Part shown: positions 32,446-46,200 of the stretch, one piece after another | Numbering within the stretch: position 1 is the first letter of the stretch | Layout: each line of letters opens with the position of its first letter | Origin: Hydractinia symbiolongicarpus | Lineage: Eukaryota; Cnidaria; Hydrozoa; Anthoathecata; Hydractiniidae | Length of the DNA stretch: 64,000 nucleotides | Reading direction: 5' to 3' | Assembly (NCBI RefSeq): GCF_029227915.1 | Contig: NC_079878.1 | Location: 1,426,001 to 1,490,000 of the forward strand | The notes under the pieces: generated by a model | Databases searched by the model: none | The model's input: only the letters and a program-made list of their open reading frames with translations | Told to the model about the DNA's origin: nothing | Program-made: the position numbers and the translations under genes

Positions 32446-34795
32446 CCTGCGCCGTTATCATCAACAAGGCAAATGCCCTGGGAACGAGGTTGGCACCTCA
32501 TTATAATAATTTTTCACGAGATGTCCATACAGTTATTTGCAGAAATGCTTTTTTCTCATATCAGAGATTATAATTTTAATTTTAGAAAATAGTCATTTTT
32601 GACACGTTAAATACAAACTTTTATGTCTTATAATATTTCATTATAGCTGTCAGTAAAAAAGCGTCGATGGGGAAAAACACTAAGTTTCTGCGTTGGTAAT
32701 TTTTAACTTTCCTCACGAAATTTTTGGAGAGTAGCGTATAGAAATATTCCAACCCGTATTCGAATTTGAAAAAAGAAAGTATTTTTGTTCAATCAGAAGT
32801 TGTAGAAATTGCTGATAGAGCAAAAATTTTCAAAAAAGAAAAGATGGCGTTCTGTAACATTTCTACTGTAGAACCTCTGGAAAGCATAATGACTTGAATA
32901 AAGACTGAAATGCAATCAATTATTAATGATAAAATTCAATAACCATAACAGACTAACGACTTTTACACAAAAAACATCAAGCTTTGCAACCGTTTCGTCT
33001 GTTAGTGTCACACTAATCAGTAAATTAGATTTCGGAAAAAGGAAAAAATGATGCACAATAATTGCTTACCACATTCACACGGAAAGGAATAATATAATTT
33101 ATTTAATGCAAAAATAAAATGGACAACAATAGACAATAGACACGTTCATTTCTTGTATTTTTAATTTCTTTGTCGTATGGACTTCCGATGGGGGTAATTG
33201 AAATCACAGGGTGCCCTAATTGGGGTAGCGTTCGGGAGGCAGTGGTGAAGGTAGCTACTTCTGATATTTAAAGCACATATATTTTGAAAATGTACATTAC
33301 AAATTCAATTTTACTGTAATATAAGGCTCTTAGCGAATGTCGCATCCAGTTGTTAAAAAGAAACATTTTACGTTACGTTTTGTTTTTCAACGTAGACTAG
33401 ATACCCCGTGATAATTAATTGTTTCTTGCGAAACTGAGTCGCTTTGTAAAGTCGGTCACTTTGTACGAAGATGGACAATGTTGTATGATTCCTATACGTT
33501 TGTTACCACATGCATAATACATAGGTATTAAGGTTTGACTGTACGTGATGTAATGTAGTGAAACTCTCATACAGGTATAGCCTCGCTTCTATGTTATTTA
33601 GAAATCTTAAAAATAAGTTTTTCCCCAGCATAAAAGATGCTGGGGAAAAACCCATTACGTTAAAAATAATGGTTAGCTTGTTTCTATGTTATTTTGTCAT
33701 TTACAAGGACATCATAACCAAAGGATTTGGTATTATAAGAAACTTGCATGAGGAACGCCTTGTTTTCAAGTTATTACCATTTGAAAATAATCGCTAATAG
33801 AAACCATTCAGTGTGAATCTTATACGACGGTTTCCAAGTGCAAAATTGGAAGTTGGCAGCATAGTGGAGCATATAATTACCTGATGTGTAGAATAAAATT
33901 ACCATTAAAAACAATAACTCAATTGAGTTACCCTATGTTTTTAATAAACCCGTTTCCGTTGCCGATATCCCGTTTACTATATGTACTATATGTAACTGTT
34001 ATTGTTTTTGCCCAATAAAAAGATGGCGAGTTTTTTTTTTGGAATTCAACATTTGAATTATTATCCCACAGAAACTTTTTAATTAAACAATTGACTTTGA
34101 GTAATTGCAATTGGTGGTTGAGGTACAGACCTAGAGGGCTCATGCTTGCTAAGGGTTTGTAGCCCATCTCTTCCTCTTTCTAAAACACGGATAAATCTTT
34201 AAAAAAAACTTAGTCGTCGAGAGTTATGACGTTCGAACCGTGGGGCAGTTCTTGCCTGATTTCTATCCAGATATTTCGTCTGAGTTTTTAATGTTGAATC
34301 ATCAAACTTCGGACAGTTGGCAGAATATACTGGTACAAACTTTTTATTTCAAAAAATATATTAATTCTTTGTAAGTTATGTGTATCAATAATGGTGCCTG
34401 ATCATAATATACTTTATTCGCTTACTTGTTTACATACGCAAAACGTCTGATTTTATTAATTCTTGGGAAACATGTTGAATTAATTAAAAAATCGTCCCAT
34501 ACAAAACATAATGCTTTCATTCATTATTGGTCGATTAAATATTATTCAATAAAACACAAATTACATTACTAAACATAAAAAACAAAATAACTGGACACAA
34601 ATATCAGTTCACTGAATACAAAATGAACCGATAATAATATAAAAACGATCGATGATGTCACTATCACTTTCTTCATATATAGTTGTTGTTTGCGATAGAT
34701 AAAAGATTATGCTTTAAGTTTAATACTATAGACAACACTACATCAAGAAATTCAGGAAAGAACGAATATATTGTTTGTAGCAAAAGAGTTTTATA
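32446..34795. other. Intergenic region between the Polinton and the kinase gene
   Basis: It begins with the target duplication and a fragment (CCCTGGGAACGAGGTTGGC) of a dispersed repeat; a similar string (CCCTGGGGACGAGG) occurs inside the Polinton at 22648. No gene supported. A 79-codon frame at 33558 contains the perfect hairpin at 33617 and is probably fortuitous. A TATA-like CATATATAG lies about 120 bases before the kinase start. Confidence 0.45.
33617..33651. repeat. Perfect 15-bp hairpin
   Basis: GTTTTTCCCCAGCAT pairs with ATGCTGGGGAAAAAC around a 5-base loop (AAAAG). Confidence 0.85.
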
Positions 34796-37231
34796 ATGCC
34801 ACGTGGGAGAAGTTATGTTAATAACGCTATGAACAGGAGTTTAGGAAGGGTTGGTATGGCCATGGGAAGTGCACCTGTATCTGCTGGTTCCTCAAGTGGC
34901 TACTCCAGTTTTAGTGCCAGAGCCTACGTGGATAATTCTGCAAATAGAAGCCTTGGAAGAGTGGGTATGCCTTTAGGCAGTGCACCTGTGTCAAGATCTT
35001 TTGACAGTGGAGGCTCACGTAGACAGAGCAGCTCTTCTCATAGAACATACGTGGATAATGCTCCAAATAGAAACCTTGGAAGAGTGGGCATGCCTTTGGG
35101 TAGTGCACCTGTGTCAAGATCTTCCAACAGTGGAAGCTCACATAGACAGATCGGCTCTTCTCACAGAACTTACGTGGATAATGCTCCAAATAGAAACCTT
35201 GGAAGAGTGGGCATGCCTTTGGGTAGTGCACCTGTGTCAAGATCTTCCGACAGTGGAGGCTCACATAAACAGAGCAGCTCCTCTCACAGAACTTACGTGG
35301 ATAATGCTCCAAACAGAAACCTTGGAAGAGTGGGTATGCCTTTAGGTAGTGCACCTGTGTCCTCCGACAGTGGAGGCTCACATAGAAAAAGCAGCTCCAA
35401 AACTTATGTGGATAATGCTGCAAATAGAAGTCTGGGAAGAGCTGGTAAGCCCTTGGGTAGTGTACCTGTGTCAAAATCTCAAAATTCATCAAAAAACAGT
35501 GCTTCAACGTCCGTGCCACGAACATATGCAGATAACAAAATGAATCAGCTGTTAAATAGAGTAGGGAAGCCACTTGGATCAGTACCAGTTAACTCTTTTC
35601 ATGCTAAAAAATCTTACGTTGACAATTCTTTAAACAGAAAATTAAACAGGGTTGGTATGCCTGTTGGTAGCAAGCCAGTTTCAAAAACGTCGATGGCTAA
35701 AAGCAATGGTGACCCACGTTCTTTGAAAAAAGTCTACGTGGACAATGCTGCTAACAGGAAATTAAATCGTGTGGGACTTCCTCTCGGAACCAAGCCTGTG
35801 TCCAGCAAAAAATCTTCTGATAATCAAGACCTAAAAATGGCCTATCATCAGCTAGCCAACAATCCGGTAGGTAAAAAGAATTTTATAAGTTTTTAAGTTT
35901 TATAAACAAAATGGTGAAAGGCACGGAAATGAAATCTCCATCATTTTATTTTACTTTTTATCATGCTTTATTAACATACACAAGCAAACACGCAGAACAA
36001 TTAGAATAAAAAAACCCTATGATTTCCTGTATATTGACGTTAGCAATTTTTTTCTTCACAGCATGAAGATTTTAACGAAAATGATATCCCTTACCGGGAT
36101 GATATACTTGAACTTTTGGAATTGTGTGCTTCGCGAATGGCAGCATGGGAAAATTTGTGCCAAGACCATGCGCAGGAGGATGTACCATCACTACCTAGCT
36201 TAATGGAACGTTTCCAAGGAACCAACATTCACTCAGGACATCCAGTTGAATCTTACCCAGTACACACTACCTCAGAAATTGACCCGCCTTTTCTTACAAA
36301 TCAATATGTCGCCTCTTACTTTGGCCAACAGCCCATCTATCATATACGTAACGTTGCAACTGAGGAAAGACCATCTTTTACACAGTATAAAGGCACTGTT
36401 ATTGACTTTAATGAAATAACATTGGAAAACAAAGTTGGACAAGGTGGCTTTGGAGAAGTCTACGCAGGAAAATGGTTGAGCAGAAGGGTAGCCATTAAGA
36501 TACTGCGTGTTCAAAGAGTAAGCAAAAAACGACAAGCTCAATTTGAAGGTGAGATAAAAATTTTTAATGAGCTGTTTCATAAAAATATCGTTACATTTTA
36601 TGGGGCATGTATTAAGACGCCTAATCTTTGCATGGTGATGGAGCTTATGCAAGACAGCTTGTTTGATATGCTGCATGTGAAAGAACATCAGTTCGACGAA
36701 GCACAAAAATATTTTATCGCGCAAGAAATTGCATGCGGATTATCATATCTCCATTCGCAAAATGTGGCGCATGCAGACATGAAACCTAGCAATGTCTTAT
36801 TGAACACCTTCCAAGATGATATTGCTTGCGTTAAAATCACTGATTTTGGTTTATCCACGATGAAAAGCGAGAGTGAAACGTCTACAAGTGTTGGCAAACA
36901 GGTCGGAAATATTGGCACGCCAAAATATATGGCGCCAGAAATATTACGTGGTGAATTTATTGGTAGAGACGAATTAAAGTTGGTGGATATTTACTCCTTT
37001 GGTTTAATTATCTTCGAGCTATTCAGTGAAGAGATACCTTTTGAAGATCTGAATATCAACCAACTTCGAAAGCAAGTAGGAGAAGGAAGGTTTGTACCAG
37101 AGGTTGCAGATTTGAAAATAGATAGTGGAATTGTCACTATTATGGAGGAGTGCTGGTTGAGACAGCCAAATAAAAGACCATCTGCTGAGAAGTGCTACAA
37201 TGTGTTGGCAACAAAAATAAATAAACTTTAA
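34796..37231 (+). CDS. TKL-type protein kinase with nine N-terminal YVDN repeats (two exons)
   Basis: Exon 1 is 34796-35866 and exon 2 is 36062-37231, with an intron GTAGGT...TTCTTCACAG and phase 0 on both sides, giving about 745 aa. Exon 1 encodes nine 24-25-residue repeats of the type TYVDNAPNRNLGRVGMPLGS followed by APVS, separated by Ser-rich linkers. Exon 2 encodes the kinase: glycine loop GQGGFGEVY, catalytic Lys in RRVAIKIL (about residue 503), catalytic loop HADMKPSN (Asp about 596; the usual Arg of HRD is Ala), DFG in TDFGLST (about 618) and MAPEIL. The catalytic residues are present, so it is probably active as a non-RD kinase. TKL is suggested by the sequence style. Repeat function unknown. 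An incomplete duplicate lies at 13534-14240. Confidence 0.88.
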
Positions 37232-37954
37232 CAGACTGTTGGTGTGTTATAAGTTCACAATGGTTTGTTTTTATTTATACTTGTTAAAATTTACCATGAG
37301 AAAAATTTTAAACCTTTGTGTACATTTTCATAAGAATTAATTGCTTGAAAGCTAAAGTTTAAATGAGCTTATGTTAACATGTTGGACAAAACTGTTGTAA
37401 ACATTATCAACTTTATTTGCTTTTCTGGTATTTTTGGAAATTTTCACCTTTTAATATTCCTGCACAATTTTGCAGAGTGTTTTTTTTTCAGAGAATTTTT
37501 GAATTATTAGTATATTTTGATAGTTGTTCTATTGCATTCAATATTACTTAAAATTCCAATAAAAGCTATTTTGTTAAAACAAGTACAATTTTGCTTTCGC
37601 TAGGTAGGGCTGATATACTTGGGAATCCTTGACGAACTTGGGAATGTACGCTATTAGTGATAGAAACAAAATTTAAATGATGTTAGCTAAATCGTTTTGG
37701 GGTTGTCCCAGAATTCGGGTAAATACTTTGTGAGTGAATAATTTAATACTTCTAATAAATGTTTTATGTTTTTGGTAATTAATTTATTAAAAGTTATTTA
37801 TTTAAAAAGTTATTGTAGAAGTTAATCCAGTGGATACAAATACGAATACAACAGGGAAACTCCCTAGTTTATGTTAAAAATTTTATAAACAGACTTATAA
37901 TATTTATAGCAACCAGGCTGTAGAAGGTACGTTCTTGGGGGTTGAGTGATAAAA

Positions 37955-38303
37955 TACAGTACATTCGTTAACACGCAAAGGACCGAAAAATTTATTCAAA
38001 TTATCGCATAGAAGGCAAAAAAAGAATTCAGATATAATTTCTCAAATTTGTCTTTGCTAACGACTAGAATGTGTAAGAATTTGTTACAAATTCTTATAAA
38101 GTAATTTTACAACCAATAACGTAAAAAAAGAAAGGGTTTTTTTTTCATTACAGTTTTAAATTATGAGGGACCGAAAAACTGCTCGAATTAGCGAAATGTT
38201 CGAATTAGCGGAGTTCGAATTAAGCAGCACAAAATACAAGACTTTATTAAACCAAACTCAATGGACCGGAAAATTAGATTTGAATTAACGAATGTGTACT
38301 GTA
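37955..38303. mobile_element. pogo/Tigger-like MITE, about 350 bp
   Basis: Inverted ends: TACAGTACATTCGTTAACAC with GGACCGAAAAATT at the left, and the reverse complement of GGACCGGAAAATTAGATTTG plus AATTAACGAATGTGTACTGTA at the right. TA dinucleotides sit at both outer ends, fitting TA target duplication. Internal TTCGAATTAGCG repeats are typical of Tigger-derived MITEs. No transposase. Confidence 0.7.
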
Positions 38304-40239
38304 TGGTTTTATCGTGAGACGTTCTTACTTTTTTTTTACATCTTCAGCATAGAATTTTTCTTATTTTGTTTTTGTTGTTGTATATTTTATAAGTATTTTT
38401 ATTTATAAGTATATAATGTATCCTGTTACGAAGCTTACCAGTAGTTAGAGAAGATGATGTAACGAATTAAAATATTTCTAAATATTTCCAATGAGAAATG
38501 AGAAAAATTTCAGCCTTTATATTGATTTTATTCTCATTTTTTAGCCATTTTCACTCATAGAGTTTAAAAAGTGTATTTTAGCTAACAGATATGTTGTTAA
38601 AAGCCCTATTAGATGATCAGCTATCCCACCAAGATACCTTTTGACGTTGCATGCTGTAAAAATCCGCACCATAAATTATAGATTTAATTAACCACGAAAG
38701 CTTTTACTTTACATATTGTTACGTTGTTTTTTATATCACTTTTATTTAGTTGCATTATTTAAGAAAATTAGCAAGTTCTGAGACGATGTGTTTTTAATGG
38801 ACTAAATCTGGTTCGATGTTCATTCGATGTTAATATTTTCATTAAATTTAGATCCCGTATTGGTTATAAGTTGTGGCTCATTAAACAAGAACGTGGATCG
38901 TCTAGATATATATAAAATAAGCTTTTTGACGTTTAATGCTACAAGTCGCCATCAAGTTGATAACATTCTGGGTCACATTGTAAAGCATAGTAGAAAATTT
39001 TAAAGTTAGAGAAACGACGTTGACGTTTCAGAAGTGTTATGTCGTTGATATTAAATAAAATGTTAACACTTTTTATTTTGCTTACTTTCTTTCTTGTTCT
39101 ATTAAAGGTTCTGGTTGATACCACTTACGCCTTGTTACGCCCTGTTAGCAGTCCCCTATTTTTACACTGGTATCTGTACTAAAATCTCTGGATAGGAAAA
39201 GCGAACAGCTTCTGTCACGAAATAATTTGTTTGTTTATTATTATCATCATTACCACAGCAATGAAACAAATTTCTAGTGGAAATAACCTTTTTATCGGAA
39301 ATCCCATAGTACTTTTATCGTGTTTTTTATTCTACTTTGCTTTTACAGACAAAAGAAGAAGTTTTATTTTTACTCTGGTCAACCTTTGTAATCACTAATT
39401 AGACAATCTGGTTTATTTCAGTCACGGTGACGTTAATTAGGGCATATGACCACAAACTTTTTGTAAAAACTCAATCTTGTATCGAAACTTCTTTGTCGTT
39501 TTCTCATATGCGCTAACTACATATTAGAAAGCGGAAGCCCTGGGGATGGTTTTGGTAAAAATTTGTACGTATAGAAAGAGTCTACAGTTAATCACAAATA
39601 TTAAAAAATTGTTTGGTTACTTCTGTAATTTAAATTGGGAAAACACAGAAAAAAAAGTAGTTGGAGGTCGTTAATAAGGGTTTGAATTGCAAAAATATTT
39701 AACCTCTCAACTATTATGGGCGCACTTTGAAGACTGTGTCGCCAGCCCTGATTTTTTTAATTTTTACTATTGCGTTGAAAAGATGAGATAAAGATAATGA
39801 AAGAAGGTATAGGGGTTGCAAAGCCAGGCTTTTGTTGAGCAGCCAGGATGTCTTAATTAAATGGTCATGGTAACATGTGGGGGATTCAGAAGGGGATATC
39901 TCACAAAAAATAAAAACTTTAGCTATCAGCAATGTTTTTTATAATCAGAAGGAACACACGAAACTTTAAAAATATTTCTGTTTACATATTTATTTTCTCA
40001 AAAAAGTAAAATTCGTTCAAAAACAAATAATTTTTAAAATACATACAATAAATACAACATTTTGTTCGGTTATTTTAGTTTGAAAACTATTAACATTTTA
40101 CAGACAAAAAAATTTCAACGAACATAGAAATTTTTAAGACGAATAATAAAGGTTTCTCGTATCCTTAACTACGCCAAATTAAAATCCACATATAAGTTTT
40201 TTTGGCAACAAATGCTATCTAGAAAAAAAAAAAAACTCA
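38304..40239. other. Intergenic region with no gene recognised
   Basis: AT-rich sequence between the MITE and the 3' end of the receptor gene. Short frames only; the last few hundred bases are presumably 3' UTR of the minus-strand receptor gene. Confidence 0.4.
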
Positions 40240-43200
40240 TTAGCCCTCTTTAATATTACTTTTTACATTCTCATTTACAGTGGTTTCAACATCTTTTACG
40301 TTCTTCCTAGACTTGTTAGCAAACCATTTTTTTTCTTTTAACTTTGATGTAGACAAAAACTTCAGCTTTGTGATGTATATGGTTAAAATAATTGCAATCA
40401 GCACAAGAAGTCCAATAACACCTGAAATTAAGAATATTAAAATTAAAGATATTTTTGGTCTATTTTATTTTGTATTACGTGATATTTATAAGGTATTTAT
40501 ATTTAAATAAATTTATTTGTTCCTATTATTGTGTACCTTGCTTTTGAACGCAAAGAAATAAAATGAATTAAAATAAAAGCTAAAATATTAAAATATTTAA
40601 ACACACATTGTTAGAATGAAATTAAAAAATAGCATCCAGTAAGGTATGAAGCACAATAATAATCTAAACAGGTTGGCTAAAAAATCATTTAACATTTACC
40701 TCCTAAAGTGTTTACCAGCCCTTGCTGACTGTTTTGATTGTACACAAATGGTGTATTTGTCGTCATTTTCTTTTTAACCTCTTGCAAAACAACGTCATGT
40801 TCCGGCATGCATTTGTATACCCCATCACCTATGTAGCCAACTTTACATGAACACTTGTGACTACCAATCGTGTTTGTACACGAAGCATTTGGATGGCAAC
40901 GGTGTAACCCAATGTAGCATTCATTTACATCTAAAGATTGATAAAGTCATTGTCCTCTTTTAATGTCTTTCCATGCTTTCATGCAATGTGAATATACTGA
41001 CATTTTAATGTAGCTATTTCAACTCTACTCGCTTTTATATAATAGCTATCTAAACTTCAAAAGAATTGCTGGTGAATATCGAGACATTAGCTCTATTTTC
41101 CTTTTAGTGTAACTAAATCCCGGTCAAATATGCGAGCATTCCAGGAAAGTCAAATTTAGATGGTTTTTTTTAACATTTCCGCGGATCTGATGACGTCAAT
41201 GATAAAAAAAGTTTACATCAATTTTTCTTGACCAAATTGGTATTTAAGACCTGCGTGGAAAACTTGTAGTTTCATGTGCAACGAATGTTAAAGTTACAGA
41301 GGGTGGAACGGATCAGACGCCCACCTTTACATTTTTGTCCATCTCCAAGAAAACCACGCTTACACCTGCATATATAACTACCATCTGTATTGATGCATCT
41401 TGCATTAGTATGACACATGTCTTTGATTAAACATTCATTGATATCTACACAGATAAAACACGGAATGGATTTATTGGCAAAAGATTATATCAATGAACGG
41501 AACAGAACATAAACAGTATGATATTGCAATTAGGTCATTCAATATTTTTTGGTTTAAACAACTGAAAAATTTCGCTACCGTAACATTCTCCATCAACTGC
41601 GTATCTGTAGCCAGCCTTGCAGTTGCATAAGTATGAACCCATTGTGTTGTAGCATTTCTTTTCACAGTTATGATCTTCTAAACATTCGTCAATGTCTAAA
41701 AATATTTTTCATTTGCCATTCAGTTTAGAGAAAGAAAGGTTAATTTTCCCCTAAATTAACACCAAAAAGGTTTCGTTTTTGAAAAAAGAAGCATGAAGAC
41801 GTCTGCAAGACCTGAAGTTCTTTAACCCTTTATATCTCCAGACAGGTAGAAATAAAAAAACAAACAAGCGAACACAGGAGACATATTCAGCGGACTGTAC
41901 GCAAAATAAGAAAACTAAATTATCGATTTACCTCTACATTCGCCATTTTGAATATGATAACCTGGTTCACACCTGCAGAAATAACTTCCGATTGTGTTAA
42001 CACATTGTGCTCCAGTTGGACACTCTGATAGCTTATTATCACTACATTCGTTGATATCTATAAACATGAGAAACACGGCACAACTAATTCAGCACGTATT
42101 GGTTATGTAGTGGAAATATGTAAATACATTATTTTCTCCTTCTAAATTTACTTGTTCAGTTAAAATGTTTTTACAAAAAAAATTAAACATTGTCCAGTTA
42201 ATGCTTAATTGCAATTACCAAGTAGAAAGTAATCGTGCATTTATTCTTATCCTTGTGTTCGTAATAATGTTTGCGCAATTTTTATATTATCCACAAAAAG
42301 GAGAAAAAATAGTAAAATTCCGGGTTTAAAGCTAAACGCTTTTTTTAATGTAAGCAGTAGAAATAAATTTTCGCGCGTATTACTTTTTGCGGAAAAACAT
42401 TTTGCATGTAACTTCTATAGTAAATCTCATGCAATAATAGATCTTTTTGCGAATACGAATCAAAATATAAGAATAAGGCAAGCAAGTGTGAAGCACGTTC
42501 TAATGGACACTGGTATTGTATGGAATATTAAAAATTCCTTGAATACTACCACTCTTTTTCTTACCGTCACAAACAAAACCATCTCCAACAAATCCTTTCT
42601 TACATTTACAATCATAACTACCGAACGTGTTTACACAATTCGCATTTTTGCTGCATAACATTTCTATATTGGGTGCTGAGTGGACATCACATTCATTCAC
42701 ATCTAAATCAGAAGCAAGGAACTATGTTGAAACTGGCATCGTTTAATGCTTCATATAAAACTCTTTTTGTAGAATATTACAATTGTCTTAAAGTTAAATG
42801 CTTTTAAATTTTCAATCATTATTAGTCTAAATTTTTCTTACAAGTTTTATTTATTTATTAGGAAAATTATTATTTCTGAAAAGCAAAAATTTATCGATAT
42901 CAAAATTTTAAATTTGTATTTTTGTTAATTAAGGAAGTCTTAATACAAGCACAAAATGAAAATATGTCAAGAAAAAATCGCTGACCTGTGCATTTTATCT
43001 TTCCGTAACCATAGAAACCAACATTACATTTACATTCATAATCACCGGCTGTGTTGTAACAGGTGGAATGAGCTGCACATGGATGCAACTTGACTTTGCA
43101 TTCATCGGTATCTAAGTTGGAAAAGATCGTAGCTACATCCTTCTGTAAAATTATGAATTAATTTCCACGTCTAACCTACTTCACCAGATTTTATGTCACA

Positions 43201-46200
43201 ATTTTGATTTTTTTAATGTATTAGTCAGCCTCCATGGAAATTTTGCAGGAATTGCCCATCGATACGCGCAGCCGCCATTTTGGCATACAGACAGACAGAT
43301 TTATCTTTTTTTCCCTAAAGGACTTTTAAGTTACTTATCAAAGTTAAAGAACAAAGTTTGAATAAACCATGCATAACGGTGCACTTCAGAGAGGAGTTAA
43401 AGCCGAGATGTAAAGAAAATATTGCAAATGGACACTAACTACAAGGTAACCCGTAAAAAAATCCACGGTTTCGCCCTTCTTTTTTTATACCAAATTGCGT
43501 GCGTGTCGCTACTTGCGGTACCATTTTGCGAGTCACACAGAGGTATCCTGGTATTATAATATAGATGTGAGATACTCTTGCCACTTTTTTGCATCAAATA
43601 CTTTAATTTTATCAACTACAAAAAATATCAATAAACATAAACTGAACCTCCTACCACAGAGTGTTTCGAAATCCCAAGGATAACCATCGCTGTAGATTCC
43701 AGGTCCAGCGCACTTCACCGTTTTTTTGTCTGGTTGATAATATTTGATCATGTTCACTTGTAGGGTTGCTTGAAATGAGTTGGACGCTTTCCGTTCAACC
43801 TGCCTGATCCAGTCCATCGAACAGTCGCATATTAACGGATTCTCTCCTATTGAACTGGGAAAAATTTATTTGTCTCAATAATTTTCCCTTTCTACAAGCA
43901 TAACGTAAAAACAACCAAGGTCGTAGTAGAGACCGTAAATTTGTTTAGGGGTCATTAGAAATTAACGTGTTAGAATTAAAGAAAAAGCTAATCCCTGCAG
44001 AACTGTCCCCTGTATTAACCAGGGTTGTCAAAAACTTTGTGATACAGCCTTATTAGAACTCGTCTCTACATTATTCTTACATGTTAATTCTCCGTAAGAA
44101 TTAGGCAAAGACGTCCTTCAGATAGGTTGTGTTCGTAGTATTGAAGTAAATCCCCCTAAATTCAAATCCACATATAGCAAATCCCAAATTGCAATGAACT
44201 GATGCGCATGAAGTTGGCGTGGTCACACCTTATACACTTAACACAAGAATTAATTATATTTGTTTAAGTGAGTGAGGTCTTTCACGCTCAAAACAAAGGA
44301 TCGATTACGTGAGCAAAAAACAATAGAATTAACGAATCAAAAAGGGTGGTTAGTTTTGTTACCGCAGCGAAATTGTTTGAGACCCAGCGTAGCTTTTCTC
44401 GCCTCAAATATTCTTATTTCCTGGTTGTAAGAAAAAATACAATTAAATGAAAAACACATTGCTTCAACCTAAAACGAGTTACTTTGCGAAGAGGACCTTT
44501 TTTACTATACAAATTACTTGAAGTGAGGTTGCGATCACTATGGTAACACAAGGTGATCAGGATGGTGTACAAATACTTACAATTCAATCAAAGGAACGTT
44601 TTGTACAAACACTAAAGGAACGTTCGTTATTTGGTTACTGTGTAGATTTCTAAAGTAAGAAAAATAACAGTAATCGTAAGCAGTTGGCAGCTTGTTGTGC
44701 AATGAACAGAGGACTGCAAACGTAAAAACGTTGAGGGGTTATAATAATGATTTCAATTCGATTGCTTATTAATACCGAGTTGGAAGTAACCTTAAAGGAA
44801 GAGATATTAAATTTTTTCATAAATATATTGAACAGACACGCCACGTGGAAAAATTTCTTTGTTTTTCTGGCTTATATTTGTGGTAAATTTCACTGTTATA
44901 CCGGAAACTTGAAGCTGTCTGAAGTAGCGACAGGCAAGATGTTTCATAGATACGTTAATGTTACTCAGTATATGAAATTCTTCAAATTCATTAGCTTTAT
45001 TACAGAATTTGTTGCTAGAAACTAGCAATTGTTTTATTCTTTTTATCGCGGATAAACACTTAAGCACTACACCCTAAAAACATTTTGCTGTTACAACCAC
45101 CTGACATTTATACTATGGTTTTTCCCTTACAAGAGTCGACATGTTCAGAGCTATGAAATACTTTGGAAACCAATTATTACCTTGACTTGATTAGTGCTCC
45201 AGTAATAAGTAATTGCGTTTTGGCTAACAGATCCTAAATCCGTCACTAAATATTGGAGCTTTTCACTTAATCTAAACCGCGCTTTTTCTGTTTGTGCATT
45301 AACACCAGTGGTACAAGATGCACGGATTATGTAAAACATGCACGAAATATTAACGCGGAAAAACTACACGACGGGTAAATTTCTGTAGATGTTTTGCACG
45401 GGTTAACAACTGGTACATAATCTTTTTGACAATAACAACTTATAACATGACGGAAAGGGTAAAAATAATACAAGGTGATGCATGGTTTTGCTTGTACCTT
45501 GTAAAACTTAAATCAAAAGTAGTCCAGAATTAATTCAAGGCAAACTCAACTTACAATACCAGTAAAACAGACTTTGAAAGTTCTATATAATCCAACCATG
45601 GAAAGGTTGTGAGGTTGTTGTAATCTAAATGCCTAAATAAAGGATAAAAAACTTCAAAATTTAAAAGCAATATCCTTTGGTCTTTGTGATGCCTTACAAA
45701 GAATGAAGAGAAAGAAACTGCATCAAAACACCTAGCAAAAACATTGTGTTTACTTAAAATATATGTTTGTTACCTTTACTTATAATCTTTAAATCTTCGC
45801 TCTCGTTCTTACGTGTCCAGTAAACAGAATTTATTTCAGTCTTATATAAAAAGGTAGGAAGACTTGCTCTGAATTAAAACGTGTTATATGGTTTTAGTGA
45901 GATGATAGAAATGTTGCATTTCTTGCAGTAGAAACAACTTTACTGAAATGTGACAAAAATGCTCCATCAAAGACCGTTTTATATTTGTGATGATAATTCG
46001 TGACAAATCTGTTTTATCTATTTTTTTCTTTCTTAAAAACACACTATAAAAAGCAATACTGAACCTATTAAGGAAACAAGGAAGGCGAAAAAGAAACAAT
46101 ACTGAGATTCTCATGTGCATTTTCCTTCGCTGGACACCGAGATTTAAGGTCTTGCATGGCATAAATATCATGGGTTCTCATAGCCGATCACTGAAGTAAT

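Noticed and set aside
34205-34245. tRNA-like GTTCGAACC box
   Set aside because: No matching A box or cloverleaf in either orientation.
45151-45339. Additional receptor exon between 45555 and 44649
   Set aside because: The frame has no LRR pattern, and the flanking exons already join in phase without it.
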